Shown piece by piece: positions 15,623 to 22,997 of a DNA stretch of 22,997 nt (position 1 is the first letter of the stretch; every line of letters starts with the position of its first letter). The stretch is from JBGTKH01 sp041744735 (GTDB lineage Bacteria > Planctomycetota > Planctomycetia > Pirellulales > Pirellulaceae). The stretch covers positions 1 through 22,997 of the forward strand of contig JBGTKH010000401.1 in assembly GCA_041744735.1 (NCBI GenBank), written 5' to 3'. A program made the translations under genes and the position numbers. Below the pieces are notes generated by a model. The model was not told the DNA's origin, did not search any database, and was given only the letters and a program-made list of their open reading frames with translations.

Positions 15623-16849
15623 TTATTCCGTGACTTCGCGCAGAACTTCGGCCAACGGCGGAAGCTCGGCAAGCCTGCCCGTTTGCGCGGCTTGCTGGAA
15701 CTCGTCGAGCGCTTGCACCAATTGCTCGACCACGTCCTCGCGGCGGTTGGAAACTTCATTCACTTCCCAGCGATCATCCGGCTTCAGAAAGAGTTCGCGG
15801 CAGTCGCCGTCGTGTCGCAAGAACCAAGCCGGCGTGCGAATCGAACGCTGTTGGCCCAAGATCGAACAGGCACAATCGCGCGTCGGCGACTCTGCGCCGC
15901 GCGCCAGCGGCAACAGGCTAACCGCCACGTCCGGCGCGTCGTCGACGTTCGTCAATTCGAACCAATCTTGCAGCGTGGCGTATAAGTCGGGAGGTTGAAC
16001 CAGCGCGTGGCTGCGCTGCATGGCCGCCGCTTGATCCGGCAACCGCATGAGCCACGGTACGTGTAGCAATTCGCCGTACAGCGCTTCGTCCGCTGCCCCT
16101 ACGCGGCGATGTTCGCCCAGTGGAAACCCGCGCGGAGAAGTCAGCACCAGCAATGTCTGATCGGCCAACGGGCTCTCATGCACCGCATCCAACAGCGCCG
16201 CCACGCACATGTCCAATAGCACGACTTGACCGGCGTACGCGTGCACGACGCCCAACAGTGAGTCGGGGTCAAATCCTTCTTCGAGCCGCCGCGCAGGTGG
16301 CGCGACGAACGTTGGCGGCACAGGGTCGTCTTCGTCGGCAAAGCGATTGCGAAACTCCAGCGGCGCGTCCCACGGCCCGTCCATGCCGCGCGCGTGAAAC
16401 CACAGACAAAACGGCTCGGTACGCTGCCGAATCCACTCGATGGCGGACGCGAAACTTTGAGCCATCTGCGTCCGTTCAACATCGCCCGCTGGCCTCTTAG
16501 TCCTAAGCGCGGACAGCACAACGCGATTCGCGAACTCATCGGCCAGCGGATGCTCAGCGACGCGCGAATCGTCGGTTAGCAACGTCGCGTCCACATTGCT
16601 GCTCGTCAACCGCGACGGCAAGCTCCCGTGCGTTGCCTCCGCTTCGGGACACATCGCATGCTGCCCATGCCAGAAGGAACGATACACGCGCTGAAGGTCG
16701 GGCGAGTCGCTGATCGCACATTCCAACAGCAGCGATTCGCTGGCCAGCCGATTCAGCCCCGGTGTGTCGATCCAGGTGTTCCCATAGGGGCCCAAGAACC
16801 CGGCGCCAAACCGATCAACAACCACGACAATCGCGCTGCGGGTGTTCAC
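15623..16849 (-). CDS. Sulfatase-fold protein lacking canonical catalytic residues
   Basis: The 408-residue product starts at GTG 16849, six bases after the stop of the lipoprotein gene, so the two are probably one operon. The alkaline-phosphatase/sulfatase fold is recognisable from IVVVVDRFGAGFLGPYGNTW (residues 7-26), a TPGLNRLASES segment, YAGQVVLLDMCVAALLDAV (205-223) and LTSPRGFPLGEHRRVG (236-251). However, the formylglycine motif C/S-x-P-x-R is absent where expected (residues 47-62, SDSPDLQRVYRSFWHG), the usual DD pair at the start is D12-R13, and the DHG metal/substrate motif is PRG (239-241). There is no signal peptide. Sulfate-ester hydrolysis therefore looks unlikely. A structural, binding or different phosphotransfer role is possible. 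Confidence 0.8.
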   Translation of the reverse strand: MNTRSAIVVVVDRFGAGFLGPYGNTWIDTPGLNRLASESLLLECAISDSPDLQRVYRSFWHGQHAMCPEAEATHGSLPSRLTSSNVDATLLTDDSRVAEHPLADEFANRVVLSALRTKRPAGDVERTQMAQSFASAIEWIRQRTEPFCLWFHARGMDGPWDAPLEFRNRFADEDDPVPPTFVAPPARRLEEGFDPDSLLGVVHAYAGQVVLLDMCVAALLDAVHESPLADQTLLVLTSPRGFPLGEHRRVGAADEALYGELLHVPWLMRLPDQAAAMQRSHALVQPPDLYATLQDWFELTNVDDAPDVAVSLLPLARGAESPTRDCACSILGQQRSIRTPAWFLRHDGDCRELFLKPDDRWEVNEVSNRREDVVEQLVQALDEFQQAAQTGRLAELPPLAEVLREVTE

Positions 16850-16855
16850 GACACG

Positions 16856-17764
16856 TTACAGTTTTCCGCGTTGGCTGTTGATTTCGTTGACCAGCGGTTC
16901 TTTCAGGCTGCCGTCGGATTTGTCGGCTTGAGCTTCGGCGGCGTTCAGCAGTTTGCTGGCGGCGCCCAGTTGACCGGCCTGACGCTGCTTGTCCGCGAGA
17001 TTGACCAGCGCGTAGCCTTGGCTCAGCGGCGTCTCGATGGCGGCAACGGACTTCTCGGCTTCTTGGAAAACCGTTTGAGCCTCGGCGGACTTCTTCATGA
17101 CGGCCAGCTTGGCACCGATGCTGGTGATCGCATCGGTACGCTTGCGGGCGTCTGGGATGCCGCGTGCAGTTTCCAGCGCGCTGTCGATCCACTTCTGGGC
17201 GTCGGCGGCCGCTTGGGCTTCGTTGTATGCGGCCGCCATTTCTAAAACGGCGGACACGCGGCTCTCCGGATCGGCGATCGCGCCGGCCAAGTCCTCGACC
17301 ATTTTCAGATAGCCTGTGGCCGCAGCCTTGCCATCGGGAAGTCTTGCATAAATCTGAGCCATTACCGCGACGGCTTTGATTCGCGCGGCATTGTCGGCGA
17401 TCTCATCCGCGGCCTTGCGGACGTCCTTCAACGTAGCCTTGGCGTCGCTGACGGAGCCGGCTTTCGCGTGAGCGTCCGCGACGGCATTCAGAGCCGTGGC
17501 GCGGCCGGCGGGGTCTTGCACTTCGATGGCCGCGTCCATGGCGCTCTTCATGGACAATTGAGCGCCGCCCAGGTCGCCGGCCTGCCGCTGACGTTCAGCG
17601 ACGACGACCAACTGCTTGGCACGTTCGACGGGGTCCGTGGTTTTGACCGCCCGCTGATATTGATCGGCCAGAGACGCCCCGGGCGTGGTCCCCCCGTTGC
17701 CGCCACATCCGGCGGCCAGCACAGCCGTCAGCACAACAACTGACATCCACACGCGACTGGACAT
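16856..17764 (-). CDS. Lipoprotein with alpha-helical (TPR-like) repeats
   Basis: The product has 302 residues from ATG 17764, with GAGGT about 8 bases upstream. A type II signal sequence ends in the lipobox LAAG-C (Cys20), so the protein should be lipid-anchored. The rest is almost all helical and Ala-rich. It has repeating blocks of about 35-45 residues such as VVVAERQRQAGDLGGAQLSM, ALNAVADAHAKAGSVSDAKA and LVNLADKQRQAGQLGAASKL, which have the TPR spacing of small and large residues. Such repeats usually mediate protein contacts. There is no catalytic motif. It is probably co-transcribed with the sulfatase-like gene downstream. Function unknown. Confidence 0.8.
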   Translation of the reverse strand: MSSRVWMSVVVLTAVLAAGCGGNGGTTPGASLADQYQRAVKTTDPVERAKQLVVVAERQRQAGDLGGAQLSMKSAMDAAIEVQDPAGRATALNAVADAHAKAGSVSDAKATLKDVRKAADEIADNAARIKAVAVMAQIYARLPDGKAAATGYLKMVEDLAGAIADPESRVSAVLEMAAAYNEAQAAADAQKWIDSALETARGIPDARKRTDAITSIGAKLAVMKKSAEAQTVFQEAEKSVAAIETPLSQGYALVNLADKQRQAGQLGAASKLLNAAEAQADKSDGSLKEPLVNEINSQRGKL

Positions 17765-17791
17765 GATCGGTACCTCACGCGCTCGTATGTA

Positions 17792-17863
17792 GGACGGATT
17801 GCTAATCCGTCCGTTTGAATTAGTTTCGCCCGAATCAGTTCCGGCCGGATTGGCAATCCGGCC
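17792..17863. repeat. Paired REP-like hairpins upstream of the lipoprotein gene
   Basis: GGACGGATT-GCT-AATCCGTCC (17792-17812) and GGCCGGATT-GGC-AATCCGGCC (17843-17863) are perfect 9-bp hairpins in inverted orientation to each other, differing at three symmetrical positions. Outer GTA (17789-17791) and TAC (17864-17866) extend the pair. The element lies between the aminotransferase stop and the lipoprotein start and may separate their transcripts. Confidence 0.65.
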
Positions 17864-17869
17864 TACGTC

Positions 17870-19102
17870 CTAGAACACTAACTTGATTTGTTTCAGCCGC
17901 GACTCGGCCTCGGCCATCAGGGCGTCTTCGGCGGCTTCGGTGTCGGCTTCGTAGGTGACAGAGAACCGCAAAAACGGCCCGGCATCGTCCCAGGGCACGG
18001 TCACGATCGATTGTTGCGTAATCAGGAATTGGCTGGCGGCTTCGGCCGTTTCAAACGCCGGGCCGCCGTCTAGGCCGCGCGGGCTGCTCGCGTACAGGAA
18101 GTACGTGCCGCCCGGCATGCGGCACTCAAATCCGCAGCGGCCGAGTATCGCGACCAGCTTCTGTAATCGGCGACGATATTTCTCGCGGATGCGCTGGGGA
18201 ATCGTGTCGTCGTCCAGCGCCGCGGCGGCCGCCTTTTGTATCGCAATGAACTGGCCCGAGTCGCAGTTGTCCTTCACGTCGGCAAACGCCTGCACCAAAC
18301 GCGGATGGCCGCACACCCAGCCGATGCGCCAGCCGATCATGTCGAAGCCTTTAGAGAGCGAATGCACTTCGACACCCACGTCGCGCGCACCAGGCACAGA
18401 CAAAAAACTCAAGGGCTGTCCGTCATACGTGAGCAGAATGTGCGCCGCGTCTTGCACGACGACGATGTTGTTCTGCTTCGCGAAATCGATCACCCGTTTA
18501 TAGAAATCGACCGTCGCCACTTTGCCCGTCGGGCTGTTGGGGTAGTTGATCACCAGCAGCTTCGCCTTCTGCACAACATCGCCGGGAATCGACTTGAAGT
18601 CGGGCAGGAAATCGTTCTCGACCGTCAGAGGCAAGCGATACACCGCGCCGCCGTAGTATCGAGTGTGCGTGCCGGCCACGGGATAGCCGGGCACGGTCAT
18701 CAGCGTGATGTCGCCCGGATTGATGAAACACGCGGGAAGCATCGCCAGCGCGGTCTTCGAGCCGATGCAATGATTCACCTCGTCGGCCGGGTCCAACTCA
18801 ACGCCGAAATTCCGCTGCATGAATCGCGCGGCGGCTTCCTTAAACGCCGCAATGCCATTGTCGGCGTAGCCGCGGTTCTCGGACCGGTTGATCTCTTCTC
18901 CCATCCGCCGACGGACCGATGCGGGGGCCATCGAGTCGTTCTCGCCGATGCCAAAATCGACCAGCTTCCGCTGCGGGTGTTCGGCCAGCGCCTTGCGTTT
19001 GGCGCGCTTGATCTTCTCGAACTTATAGATTTCGGTCCCTTTGCCGTAACTAGCACCGCCGATGCGGTCGGCAAAGAGCTGTTGAAAATACGGATCGCTC
19101 AT
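17870..19102 (-). CDS. dapL: LL-diaminopimelate aminotransferase-like PLP enzyme
   Basis: The start is ATG 19102 (MSDPYFQQLFADRIGGASYG), giving 410 residues. The extra upstream frame only translates heptamer repeats. Fold-type I aminotransferase features are KLVDFGIGENDSMAP near the N-terminus, NRGYADNGIAAFKEAAARFM, the cofactor-site NYPNSPTGK, VVVQDAAH with the Asp that contacts the pyridine nitrogen, and the Schiff-base lysine Lys251 in HSLSKGFDMIGWRIGW. RFSVTYE near the end carries the substrate carboxylate Arg. The closest family I can name is the DapL-type group that many planctomycetes and chlamydiae use to make LL-diaminopimelate from tetrahydrodipicolinate in lysine and peptidoglycan synthesis. 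Substrate assignment within this family is not certain by eye. There is no clear Shine-Dalgarno. Confidence 0.8.
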   Translation of the reverse strand: MSDPYFQQLFADRIGGASYGKGTEIYKFEKIKRAKRKALAEHPQRKLVDFGIGENDSMAPASVRRRMGEEINRSENRGYADNGIAAFKEAAARFMQRNFGVELDPADEVNHCIGSKTALAMLPACFINPGDITLMTVPGYPVAGTHTRYYGGAVYRLPLTVENDFLPDFKSIPGDVVQKAKLLVINYPNSPTGKVATVDFYKRVIDFAKQNNIVVVQDAAHILLTYDGQPLSFLSVPGARDVGVEVHSLSKGFDMIGWRIGWVCGHPRLVQAFADVKDNCDSGQFIAIQKAAAAALDDDTIPQRIREKYRRRLQKLVAILGRCGFECRMPGGTYFLYASSPRGLDGGPAFETAEAASQFLITQQSIVTVPWDDAGPFLRFSVTYEADTEAAEDALMAEAESRLKQIKLVF

Positions 19103-19117
19103 AAGAAAGTACGCAGG

Positions 19118-19145
19118 ACGAAGTACGAAGTACGAAGTACGAATC
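19118..19145. repeat. Heptamer array before the aminotransferase start
   Basis: Three perfect ACGAAGT units and a variant ACGAATC run from 19118 to 19145, ending 16 bases before the aminotransferase start codon. On the coding strand they read ACTTCGT. The sequence differs from the ATGAC-type arrays elsewhere in the window, but the 7-base period is the same. Confidence 0.75.
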
Positions 19146-19316
19146 GGCGGGCGCTTCGTGCCGCGGCCCGATGAATGGATTAGCCTACCGCAGCAACGCC
19201 GGCTCGGCAACCGGTCGGGATCGCGGCATTTGCCGTTACCGGCCTTGTTGCCTGTTGCCGCCAATTGTTACATAATTGACGTGGACGAGGGATAAACCCA
19301 AACGAGGATTACTGCG

Positions 19317-19523
19317 ATGCCCGTCGTGGAAATCAAAGATAACGACAAGTACGCGAGAGCCCTTGCGCTGCTGATTCGCCGGGGCGGCAGATATCACACG
19401 CGACCTACGCAACGTTTGATTGTGAATGGCCGTCAACTCGAAGCGTTGATCGGACAAGGAATTGTAACTTTCGACGATATCGTGGACGGTCATGTCAAGA
19501 AAACGCAAGACAGCCACAAGTGA
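19317..19523 (+). CDS. Small hypothetical protein (68 residues)
   Basis: ATG 19317 is preceded by GAGGA at 8-9 bases, a good ribosome-binding site. The product MPVVEIKDNDKYARALALLI… continues with RRGGRYHTRPTQRLIVNGRQ and LEALIGQGIVTFDD. It is basic and has an alternating helix/strand look, with no membrane segment and no recognised motif. Base usage is consistent with coding. It is a single gene between leftward units. It could be a small DNA- or RNA-associated protein, but nothing in the sequence proves it. Confidence 0.65.
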   Translation: MPVVEIKDNDKYARALALLIRRGGRYHTRPTQRLIVNGRQLEALIGQGIVTFDDIVDGHVKKTQDSHK

Positions 19524-19615
19524 GCTCGCGGTATTGTTTCACGAGCCGTCCCACGAACTTCGGCTGCCCAGCACACGTGAGATTCCGCGACAGAAGAGAT
19601 AATTGCAGACCTCTG

Positions 19616-21589
19616 TTACTTCCACCGGTCTTCACGTGGCGGTTCGAGGTCGAAGTCGCCGATGGCGGGCGAGGTATCGTCTTGCTCGCGGATGCCGAGG
19701 CGGCCGAGGCCGGCGACCAGGCCGCGCAGTTCGTGTTTGGTCTTCTGACCGCCGGTGATGAAACTGGCGGCGTAGCCCACCAACAGTGTGAACGCGACGC
19801 CGAACGTGAGCGTCCAAGTGTCTCCTAGTGATTGCGTGAAAGGCCACATCCAGCGGCAGCTTGCAAATTGGTTCGCCGCGGTCAACCAGAGCGTGAACAG
19901 TGTGCCCAAGATGAGCGACGCCAGTGCGCTGCGCGCTGTGCAGCGGCGGGTGAACATGCCCAGCAGAAAGATTGCCAGTAGCGGCCCGCCGAATGTGTTC
20001 ACCACGGCGATCATGATCTTGAAGATATTTTCGACTTGCGCGATGACGAATGAAAACAAAGTGGCAGCGACGCCGATGACGAGTGTCAACGGCCGCGCCA
20101 GCCGCAGTTCGTCTTCTTCCGTCAGTTGATCGGCCGGCTTGTTCACCTTGGCGGCCAGCCATTGGCGTCCCCAGCCCAGGCGGCGATGAAAATCGACGAC
20201 GATCAGCGTACAGAGCGAATTCAACCCCGAGTCCATCGACGACATCGACGCGGCCAGCAGCGCGGCCAGGATCAACCCGGCCACGCCGACGTAAAGCTGT
20301 TCGGTAATGAACCGCGGCATCAGTTCATCGTTGGCCTTCTTGTTTAAAATGATTTCGCCACGCTGCAACTTTCCCTTCAGCGGCGACCGCATGGCCAGTT
20401 TGTTCACGTCCAGCTTGCCCGTGGCCGGATCGATCAGTTCGTCGGCGTTGGTGAACGGTTCTTTGCTGTTGGGGTGCAACACGCGCTGCTCGGCGACCAG
20501 CTTGTCGATGGTCGACACGTCCAGCGGCTGGTGTCGCCATTCGACTAGCGGTTCGTTCTGCTGCGCTGCGCTCGACGCATCAGACGAACGGCCCGGCAGG
20601 TTGTCTCGATCGGCGTACGTCATCGACTCCTTCGTCGTGCCGTCAACATTCACGACCCAGATCGGCCGCATGGCCTGCGGGTGATCGTGATAAAAGGCCA
20701 ACAGCGCCATGCCCGCGTACATCAGCGAAGCGACCATCACGGTGACCGACAAGCAATTCAGGATGAACGAACGCTGCGCGGCGATCAGATCCTTGGCGGT
20801 CAGGTACCGCTGGGCCGTAATTTGATCGGCAACGTAAAACGAAAGCATGGCCAGGAAGAAATGCGGAAACGCGCCGTAAATCGACCATTTCTCGGTCCAA
20901 CTGAACTGCTTGTCGGTCAGCTCGGTGCGCTGGAGCGAACTGGCGATCTCCCACACGCGCTCGGCGCCGCCGTCCATGCTCATCCACACGCCGCCGATAA
21001 TCAACAGCAGACCGCTGACCATGACCAGCGCTTGAATCACGTCGGTCCAAATCACCGCCTTCATGCCGCCCAAAAACGTGTAGGCGGTACTGACCGCGCC
21101 CAGCAATAAAAGCAAAAACCAGATCGGTATGTCGATGCCTGCGGCGATTACCAGCACTTTGCACGGCGCGTAGATCACGCCGCCCAGCCACAGCAATCGC
21201 CAGATGACAAACACGATGCTGCTGACCAGCCGCGTCGTCGAATCGAATCGCAACTCCAGGTACTCGTAGATGCTGTAGATGCCCAGATTGTGATACAGCG
21301 GCAACACGAACCAGACCATAATCGGCAGCGTCAGCCACACGACCAGCGGCATGAGCAGGAACTTCAGCCCAACGTAATACGCCTCGCCCGGAATGCCGGT
21401 ATAGCTGAGCGCCGACAGCAGCGTGGCCATGATCGACAGCCCGACCGAGAACCAGCCCATCGAACGGCCGGCCAGAAAAAAGTCTTTGCTCGTGTGCTGC
21501 TGGCCGCTGAAATAAAAGCCAATGGCCAGCATCACCAGCAGGTACACAGCCAGCACGCCGTAGTCAATCGCTGTGATCGCCGCCAGCAT
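19616..21589 (-). CDS. Sodium:solute symporter family (SSS) transporter
   Basis: The product has 657 residues from ATG 21589, with AAGGAA 8 bases upstream. It has at least 12 hydrophobic helices beginning with YGVLAVYLLVMLAIGFYFSG. Family hallmarks are DFFLAGRSMGWFSVGLSIMA, SYTGIPGEAYYVG, YSIYEYLELRF, AYTFLGGMKAVIWTDVIQ and the sodium-site helix LAASMSSMDSGLNSLCTL. Family members import sugars, amino acids or carboxylates with Na+; the solute cannot be told here. A soluble insert of about 120 residues (about 303-425) separates two helices around WVVNVDGTTKES … DELMPRFITEQ, longer than in typical members. It lies 13 bases downstream of the YchF-like gene and is probably co-transcribed with it. 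Confidence 0.88.
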   Translation of the reverse strand: MLAAITAIDYGVLAVYLLVMLAIGFYFSGQQHTSKDFFLAGRSMGWFSVGLSIMATLLSALSYTGIPGEAYYVGLKFLLMPLVVWLTLPIMVWFVLPLYHNLGIYSIYEYLELRFDSTTRLVSSIVFVIWRLLWLGGVIYAPCKVLVIAAGIDIPIWFLLLLLGAVSTAYTFLGGMKAVIWTDVIQALVMVSGLLLIIGGVWMSMDGGAERVWEIASSLQRTELTDKQFSWTEKWSIYGAFPHFFLAMLSFYVADQITAQRYLTAKDLIAAQRSFILNCLSVTVMVASLMYAGMALLAFYHDHPQAMRPIWVVNVDGTTKESMTYADRDNLPGRSSDASSAAQQNEPLVEWRHQPLDVSTIDKLVAEQRVLHPNSKEPFTNADELIDPATGKLDVNKLAMRSPLKGKLQRGEIILNKKANDELMPRFITEQLYVGVAGLILAALLAASMSSMDSGLNSLCTLIVVDFHRRLGWGRQWLAAKVNKPADQLTEEDELRLARPLTLVIGVAATLFSFVIAQVENIFKIMIAVVNTFGGPLLAIFLLGMFTRRCTARSALASLILGTLFTLWLTAANQFASCRWMWPFTQSLGDTWTLTFGVAFTLLVGYAASFITGGQKTKHELRGLVAGLGRLGIREQDDTSPAIGDFDLEPPREDRWK

Positions 21590-21602
21590 GAGTTCGGTTC
21601 CT

Positions 21603-22637
21603 TCACACGCTGAAGCGGATGTTGATGATGTCGCCGTCGCGGATCACGTAATCCTTCGGTTCGTGGCGCATCAAGCTGTGGGCCTTCACCTCGCGCTCGC
21701 TGCCCAGGCGGATCAGGTCCTTGCAGCTCATCGTTTCGGCGCGGATAAAGCCGCGCGCCAAATCGGTGTGGATGTTTCCCGCGGCCTCGACCGCCGTACC
21801 GCCTTTGTTGATCATCCAGGTACGAACCTCTTTCTCTCCAGCGGTGAAGAACAGCATTTGTCCCGAGACATCCATGATCTTGCGAATGATTTCACCGCGG
21901 TCGTGCATCTCGACACCCATTTCGCGGCAAAATTCCACGCGTTCCTCGTCCGACATCTTCGCCAGACCCAACTGCAGCGACAGCGAAACGGCAAGGGCAG
22001 CCAATTCCGGCGGCCATGCACTCAGCAGCCGTTCGGGCTTTGTTTCGTCTTCGGCCAAGTTGATCACCGCCAGCCGTGGTTTTTGTGTGAGCAATCCGAA
22101 AGAGCGCGTGGCGGCGATCTGTTCGGGAGTCATCTCGATGTTGCGCAGCGACGTGCCGGCATCGAGCGTGGCCCGCAGCGGCTCCAATTCCTTCAATTCA
22201 TGTTGCAACTGCTCGCGTTCCGGGCCAGGGTGCGGCTTCTTCAGCGACTGATGAATTCGTTCGATGCGTCCGGAGACAATATCCAGATCGGCGATCAACA
22301 AGTCGTCCCCGAAATTTCGCAAGTCGCCGAGCGGATCGGCGCCGTCGAAGGCCGAGACGACCATCACCAGGCAACCGGCTTCACGGATTCTCGCTAACTT
22401 GGCGGCGCTGCCTTCGTGCGAGCGGCTCAGACCGGGCGTGTCCACTAACTCCAAGGCGGCCATCGTCACTTTCTTAGGCTTGTAGATTTCGCACAGCGGC
22501 GCGACGCGGCTTTCGGGCACCGTGGCCATTGCATGCTGCGTTGCATGAGCCAATGCCGGATCAGCGGCCACGTCTGTGAGCCACTCGAACAAGGTGCTTT
22601 TGCCGGATCCTTGGTAGCCTACGATGCCGATTTTCAT
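21603..22637 (-). CDS. YchF/Obg-like GTPase or ATPase paralogue with DUF933-type C-terminus
   Basis: The product has 344 residues from ATG 22637. The G domain shows a P-loop GYQGSGKST (residues 7-15) instead of the usual YchF GxPNVGKST, switch II DTPGL (66-70), and an N-L-A-E motif (VINLAEDE) where YchF proteins have NxxE. A helical insert (RIHQSLKKPHPGPEREQLQH) matches the YchF coiled-coil arm. The C-terminal TGS-like DUF933 part is clear: FFTAGEKEVRTWMINKGG, then AAGNIHTDLARGFIRAETMS and DYVIRDGDIINIRFSV. Canonical YchF binds ATP and associates with ribosomes. This looks like a divergent paralogue of uncertain nucleotide choice. It is placed between a DUF4129-type gene and a transporter. 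Confidence 0.85.
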   Translation of the reverse strand: MKIGIVGYQGSGKSTLFEWLTDVAADPALAHATQHAMATVPESRVAPLCEIYKPKKVTMAALELVDTPGLSRSHEGSAAKLARIREAGCLVMVVSAFDGADPLGDLRNFGDDLLIADLDIVSGRIERIHQSLKKPHPGPEREQLQHELKELEPLRATLDAGTSLRNIEMTPEQIAATRSFGLLTQKPRLAVINLAEDETKPERLLSAWPPELAALAVSLSLQLGLAKMSDEERVEFCREMGVEMHDRGEIIRKIMDVSGQMLFFTAGEKEVRTWMINKGGTAVEAAGNIHTDLARGFIRAETMSCKDLIRLGSEREVKAHSLMRHEPKDYVIRDGDIINIRFSV

Positions 22638-22646
22638 GAGTTAATG

Positions 22647-22707
22647 TCCTTTGTCATTGGTCCTTTGTCATTTGTCAAAAGCCAGCGACGCCAGTGACAA
22701 ATGACTA
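22647..22707. repeat. Heptamer array between the YchF-like gene and its upstream neighbour
   Basis: TCCTTTG, TCATTGG, TCCTTTG, TCATTTG and TCAAAAG run with period 7 at 22647-22681. The opposite-sense TGACAAATGACTAA lies at 22695-22708. The TAG stop of the upstream leftward gene (22705-22707) is part of this sequence, and the array ends 10 bases before the YchF-like start. Confidence 0.7.
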
Positions 22708-22997
22708 ATTCCCGTTTCCTCGTTCATGCAATGCAACTTCGAGTTTTCCCAGCGCATGTTCTATCGCTTCGGATTCCTGTTTGTCCAGGGTGCTGCTGCC
22801 GAAGCGGACGCGATAGAAGGCGTCGACGATTTGCCGCGGCAGACTGCGGGCGCTGCGGCCGGACGGGGAATCGGACAGGTGGCCGCCCGCCATGCCGGCA
22901 AACTCGCGCTGCGTTTGTCCGCTGGCGCGGTGCAGGCCGTGCCGGGCCAGCAGCGTCACCAACCGCTCATAAAACTCAATACGTTGCACGGCCCGCG
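22705..22997 (-). CDS. C-terminus of a DUF4129/transglutaminase-type membrane protein (partial)
   Basis: The frame is open through the right edge, so the 5' part lies outside the window. The visible 97 residues read …VQRIEFYERLVTLLARHGLH, then RASGQTQREFAGMAGGHLSD and IVDAFYRVRFGSSTLDKQES. This pattern (F-Y-x-R-L, GQTPREFA, FYRVRFG) is the DUF4129 tail found at the end of TgpA-like transglutaminase membrane proteins. The tail is thought to be cytosolic. The remainder, including any transglutaminase triad, cannot be seen. It precedes the YchF-like gene by 67 bases on the same strand. Confidence 0.75.
   Translation of the reverse strand, partial: RAVQRIEFYERLVTLLARHGLHRASGQTQREFAGMAGGHLSDSPSGRSARSLPRQIVDAFYRVRFGSSTLDKQESEAIEHALGKLEVALHERGNGN

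Noticed and set aside
18236..19174. Rightward ORF of 312 residues
   Set aside because: It is antisense to the aminotransferase, whose catalytic motifs are clear on the other strand.
19103..19264. N-terminal extension of the aminotransferase
   Set aside because: The extra residues translate heptamer repeats and upstream non-coding sequence; the family begins at MSDPYF.
19520..19828. Rightward ORF after the small protein
   Set aside because: Most of it is antisense to the symporter C-terminus and there is no good ribosome-binding site.

Overview
The window looks like a chromosomal segment of a Planctomycetota bacterium, most likely a Pirellulales-type lineage. The evidence is a secreted protein with the planctomycete 'LEDRxLLA' N-terminal signature followed by Asp-rich dockerin-like repeats, a planctomycete-type ECF sigma factor, a DapL-like aminotransferase, a sulfatase-fold protein, moderately high G+C, and many short palindromic or heptameric repeats between genes. 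No rRNA, tRNA, CRISPR array or transposase gene was seen.

Region 1 (about 1-4.6 kb) is accessory-looking and partly decayed. It holds the tail of a rightward gene, a leftward family-4-type glycosyltransferase broken by an in-frame TAA, two tandem paralogous secreted proteins of unknown function, a two-ORF arrangement around the LEDRQLLA/dockerin-like protein, and an ECF sigma factor cut by an in-frame TGA inside region 4. A SAM-dependent methyltransferase converges on the sigma gene.

Region 2 (about 5.3-11.2 kb) opens with a gene-free 450-bp stretch that stacks three palindromic elements, one of them MITE-like with a flanking direct repeat. Then come a membrane histidine kinase, a receiver-only response regulator and a STAS-domain protein, overlapping by ATGA junctions. 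A GspE/PilB ATPase and a GspF/PilC platform protein follow, so signalling genes sit directly before type II secretion/type IV pilus machinery. The spacers before gspE and gspF consist of inverted heptanucleotide arrays; the gspE stop and gspF start codons lie inside these arrays.

Region 3 (about 11.2-19.1 kb, all leftward) contains, in transcription order, the DapL-like aminotransferase, a lipoprotein with helical repeats, a sulfatase-fold protein that lacks the expected catalytic residues, and a very large exported protein with a glycoside-hydrolase-like core. Hairpins or MITE-like elements separate several of these units.

Region 4 (about 19.3-23 kb) has a small conserved-looking rightward ORF, then a leftward set: a DUF4129/transglutaminase-type C-terminus running off the edge, a YchF-like GTPase with an atypical P-loop, and an SSS-family sodium:solute symporter with a long loop insertion.

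No complete, obviously new defence or biosynthetic system is visible. The most distinctive signals are the heptamer arrays fused to gene boundaries, the MITE-like palindromes, the cluster of broken genes in the first 4.6 kb, and the sulfatase-fold probable pseudoenzyme.
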